DNA from: Trichuris trichiura
Taxonomy: Eukaryota; Nematoda; Enoplea; Trichinellida; Trichuridae
Assembly: GCA_037903355.1 (NCBI GenBank)
Contig: JBAJFE010000026.1
Span: 1,054,001-1,118,000, forward strand
DNA: 64,000 nucleotides
Reading direction: 5' to 3'
Below are positions 61,467 through 64,000 of this stretch, one piece after another (position 1 is the first letter of the stretch; every line of letters starts with the position of its first letter). The position numbers and the translations under genes are program-made. The notes under the pieces were generated by a model, which did not search any database, had not been told where the DNA came from, and saw only the letters and a list, made by a program, of their open reading frames with translations.

Positions 61467-61921
61467 TCACGTAGTGAAGACAAAATCGAACGGTTGCCAG
61501 CAGCGCATCCTAGAAAGTAAGGAATGTGATGAGAAATTTCCCAAAAGACTTCTTTTTGCCAGGTTCGCATTTGCAACAAGAAGCTTGATGAAGTTTTCCT
61601 GTTCACGCGACCGTTTCGCGTGATAGAAGGCAGTGGCAGTGCGGTCGGTGAGCAAATAAATTATGCATAAGTTGCCTTGGACCGAAATGCAACGTCGCCG
61701 TGAACTGTAATCTTCACGACGACTCTCCTGTCGAGCTTTGACGACCTTGTAGATCGTCCGGAGAGCCGTTTTGATAGACATATGACACGCAGTCAGCTGA
61801 AAAGCAATGCATTTAAGGCGGCTCGACTTACGGATAAGGTTGAAAAATAGCTCATCAACTGCCTCAGTAGGCAAGTTGTAATCAACCTGCTCCAATAGAG
61901 AACGGATTACATGAAAGGCAA
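61467..61921 (-). CDS. possible exon of an eIF2B alpha/beta/delta-family protein
   Basis: After an acceptor-like GCTGCCACAG the minus strand stays open for about 150 codons. The first part, AFHVIRSLLEQVDYNLPTEA, VDELFFNLIRKSSRLKCIAF and ALRTIYKVVKA, lines up with the N-terminal helical domain of eIF2B regulatory subunits, best with beta (spacing of IR..SR, then the helix before REEY). These subunits form the decameric exchange factor for eIF2 in the cytosol. The second half does not match the family and probably includes intron. No further exons were found in the window, so the gene may extend beyond what I can read, or the piece may be a relic. Confidence 0.33.
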
Positions 61922-61959
61922 CTGTGGCAGCAGGAAATTGGTCGCAGCGTTTACTACAG

Positions 61960-64000
61960 CTTTATAGCGCCAAGGAAACCGAACAAGGATTGCTTATTGT
62001 TATTGCCAAATAGGGATCGCTCTCCTTAGAGCTTCTTAGGCGAAACAGTCTGAAAGGCGCAGAACACCTACTGCTTACGTCAATTGGCACTTCTCAGGCT
62101 AATGGCAGTAGAAGAGAGCCCTCGTTGAAAGTCAATGCGTTTTTTTGGCGCCCGTTCAAAATGCAAATTTGTATGGCAAAAGTCGCTTGAGGCATTGCTC
62201 GCCAGTTTAACGGACGCGATTATTTTAAAATGAGCGAAGAGCAAATAGAAACTGATGAATACAATTTCGAAAATATTTCAACGCTCACCGTGAAAGCTAG
62301 TTAACGTACTGCGCCCAAGTTCACCCGAATACCGAAAAAACGCCTAACATTAAACGAAGTTGCAAAAACAAGGCAGGCGCGTGGCTGGAGACGAAAGGCA
62401 CTAAACGGATAAAACATTTTGCATAACACCTTAAGAAGAGTCGCTGTTTCTCAGATGCGCAACTTTTCCTAGAGCACTGAGCGCTGAAATTTCCAGCGAA
62501 TTTGAAACTGAAAAAATAACTATACGCAGGAAAGGAAAGTTTGGCCTCGCGAATGTATTGAACAATTCTTCTCGATGGCAGTAACAACTGCTACACAGAA
62601 AAGAAATCGACATGACTTCAATAGTCTAGAAAGGCACAACTGAAAGCTGAAAATGCGTATACGCTAAGCTGTTAATGGAAATAACACAAACTAAATTACA
62701 GTTTAATTGGGATAACCTAATAGGAAAACTTTTCACTATACGGAAAGCCCGTATCCAAACTGTATCTACTTGCAGATATTCAGCTTACTTTTCAATATTT
62801 TCCCGTCAAAAAGAACGACGCTTTAATGATTCTTTATCAGCTTTGCATAATGAGCAAAATTCGTTTCATTTGTGTTAAGGCAACATCAAACATTTCCTTT
62901 TAACATGACAGCGCTGTTTGTAGGAGACCATTCCGGTTACTAGGAATTATGCAAAAAGTTAGCATGCTGAACCGTAGAAAAGCATGGAAAACGAAACGCG
63001 CAAAAATGTTTGAGGGAAACGAATTGTGCGAAGTTAATCTGCTTTTAAAAAGACATAAAAAGCTCAGAAGCAGCAGCGCGTTCCCAAGAAGAAACAACGT
63101 TCCAAAGCCAGCTTAAACGGACAAACGTAACTAATAACAGAAGGAAGATTAACGTTACGAATAAAAGCAGAAATGTGTGAACAATGACTTATCTAACCAT
63201 AAGCAATAAAAGAAATACGCAACGTTAATTCGGTGGTTGCCCTTCGGTTGGAATAGTTAAGACTTTATCCCAAGTTTGCGTGGAAAGTCTAAGTGGAGTA
63301 TACAGTGAATTTAATGCTGACAACTTTTTCAATACTTTAAGATAGAAGGATTAGCAAAAGTTAAAAAGTAGCAGCGGTCAGCTGATTCCTCGCCCATAAG
63401 AGTACGTTTTATATTAACGGATATTATTCAAGCTTCTTTCACGCCAACATTGAAGTGCCCAATTTTTAAATCTTTCTATTAATGATCACAATTGTCCAAT
63501 CGTTAACTAAAACATGCTATAAAATTATGCGCCATGTTTTAGACGTTCCATACTTCATCAATTCGGGTGAAACGTCTTTTCTTCAAGCTGCTGAACAAGT
63601 TGCGCACAACTGCACCTACTTTAAGCAACAGAAAGAAGTGACTGGCAAATAATTTAAATAAAGCTAAAAAACAACTAACTATAACAGATTCACAGGCAAT
63701 ATCTGCATTTGGTGTTTTTATTTTAAACTAGCCAACTTACTCAGCCATTTATGTTAGGCTAAGCCCAACAATTATCCTTGCGAATAGACAATGACAACTG
63801 TTAAACTTCAAATCTACAATGAATGCATCCAATGTTTCATTCTTAAAAATAATTGGAATAAAACGTGTACGGAAAGCAATCGTGCATTGCAACATTCTTC
63901 TGGGCAGTTCTGATTTTCAGCGATCAATGCAGATCGTTAAAAAGGAGTTCATGACGACTTTGCAACCGTGAAAAAAGGATATTTTGCATGAAAATGAAGT
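61960..64000. other. right-end spacer
   Basis: No gene, repeat or structural RNA recognised; the open frames are short and scattered over both strands. Confidence 0.45.

Overview
This is nuclear DNA of a metazoan. Coding regions are split by many very short introns (mostly 45-70 nt) with ordinary GT-AG borders, and genes are packed in the same direction with gaps as small as about 120 bp. The families present (RPL17, TPP2, CIAO2B, E2F, KASH, FERM/Pez) and the layout suggest a nematode. A subunit of the minor spliceosome (RNPC3/U11-U12 65K) is present; Caenorhabditis lacks that machinery but early-branching nematodes keep it, so a clade I (Dorylaimia) nematode is the best guess. The species call is inference only.

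Left part, 1-42 kb, is gene-rich, and all recognised genes but the first are on the + strand. In order: the 5' part of a RalGDS-like Ral exchange factor (-, runs off the left end); an unrecognised small multi-exon candidate; ribosomal protein L17; the mitochondrial RNA-processing protein PTCD2; tripeptidyl peptidase II over about 25 exons; the cytosolic Fe-S assembly factor CIAO2B; an 888-residue KASH protein of the nuclear envelope; a Pez-type FERM protein that stops before any phosphatase domain; an E2F4/5-like factor; RNPC3; then about 7.7 kb with only exon-like scraps; and a single-exon orphan class A GPCR.

Middle part, about 44.8-57.8 kb, is a repeat-built island. Two 1.3-1.5 kb arms in inverted orientation enclose a spacer with a purine-rich block and its pyrimidine-rich counterpart, a 909-bp hAT-type element with a perfect 8-bp target duplication, a decayed Penelope-like element (reverse transcriptase plus GIY-YIG), and two facing arrays made of the perfect 5' splice-site consensus (CAGGTAAGT on one side, its complement on the other). 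Small hAT ends, a 138-bp tandem duplication and a hairpin element fill the rest.

Right part, 57.8-64 kb, holds a long AAT microsatellite, a four-finger C2H2 repressor-like transcription factor (-), and a possible exon of an eIF2B-like protein (-). No CRISPR, rRNA or convincing tRNA was seen. Gene models were spliced by eye; exon sums that I could check are multiples of three.
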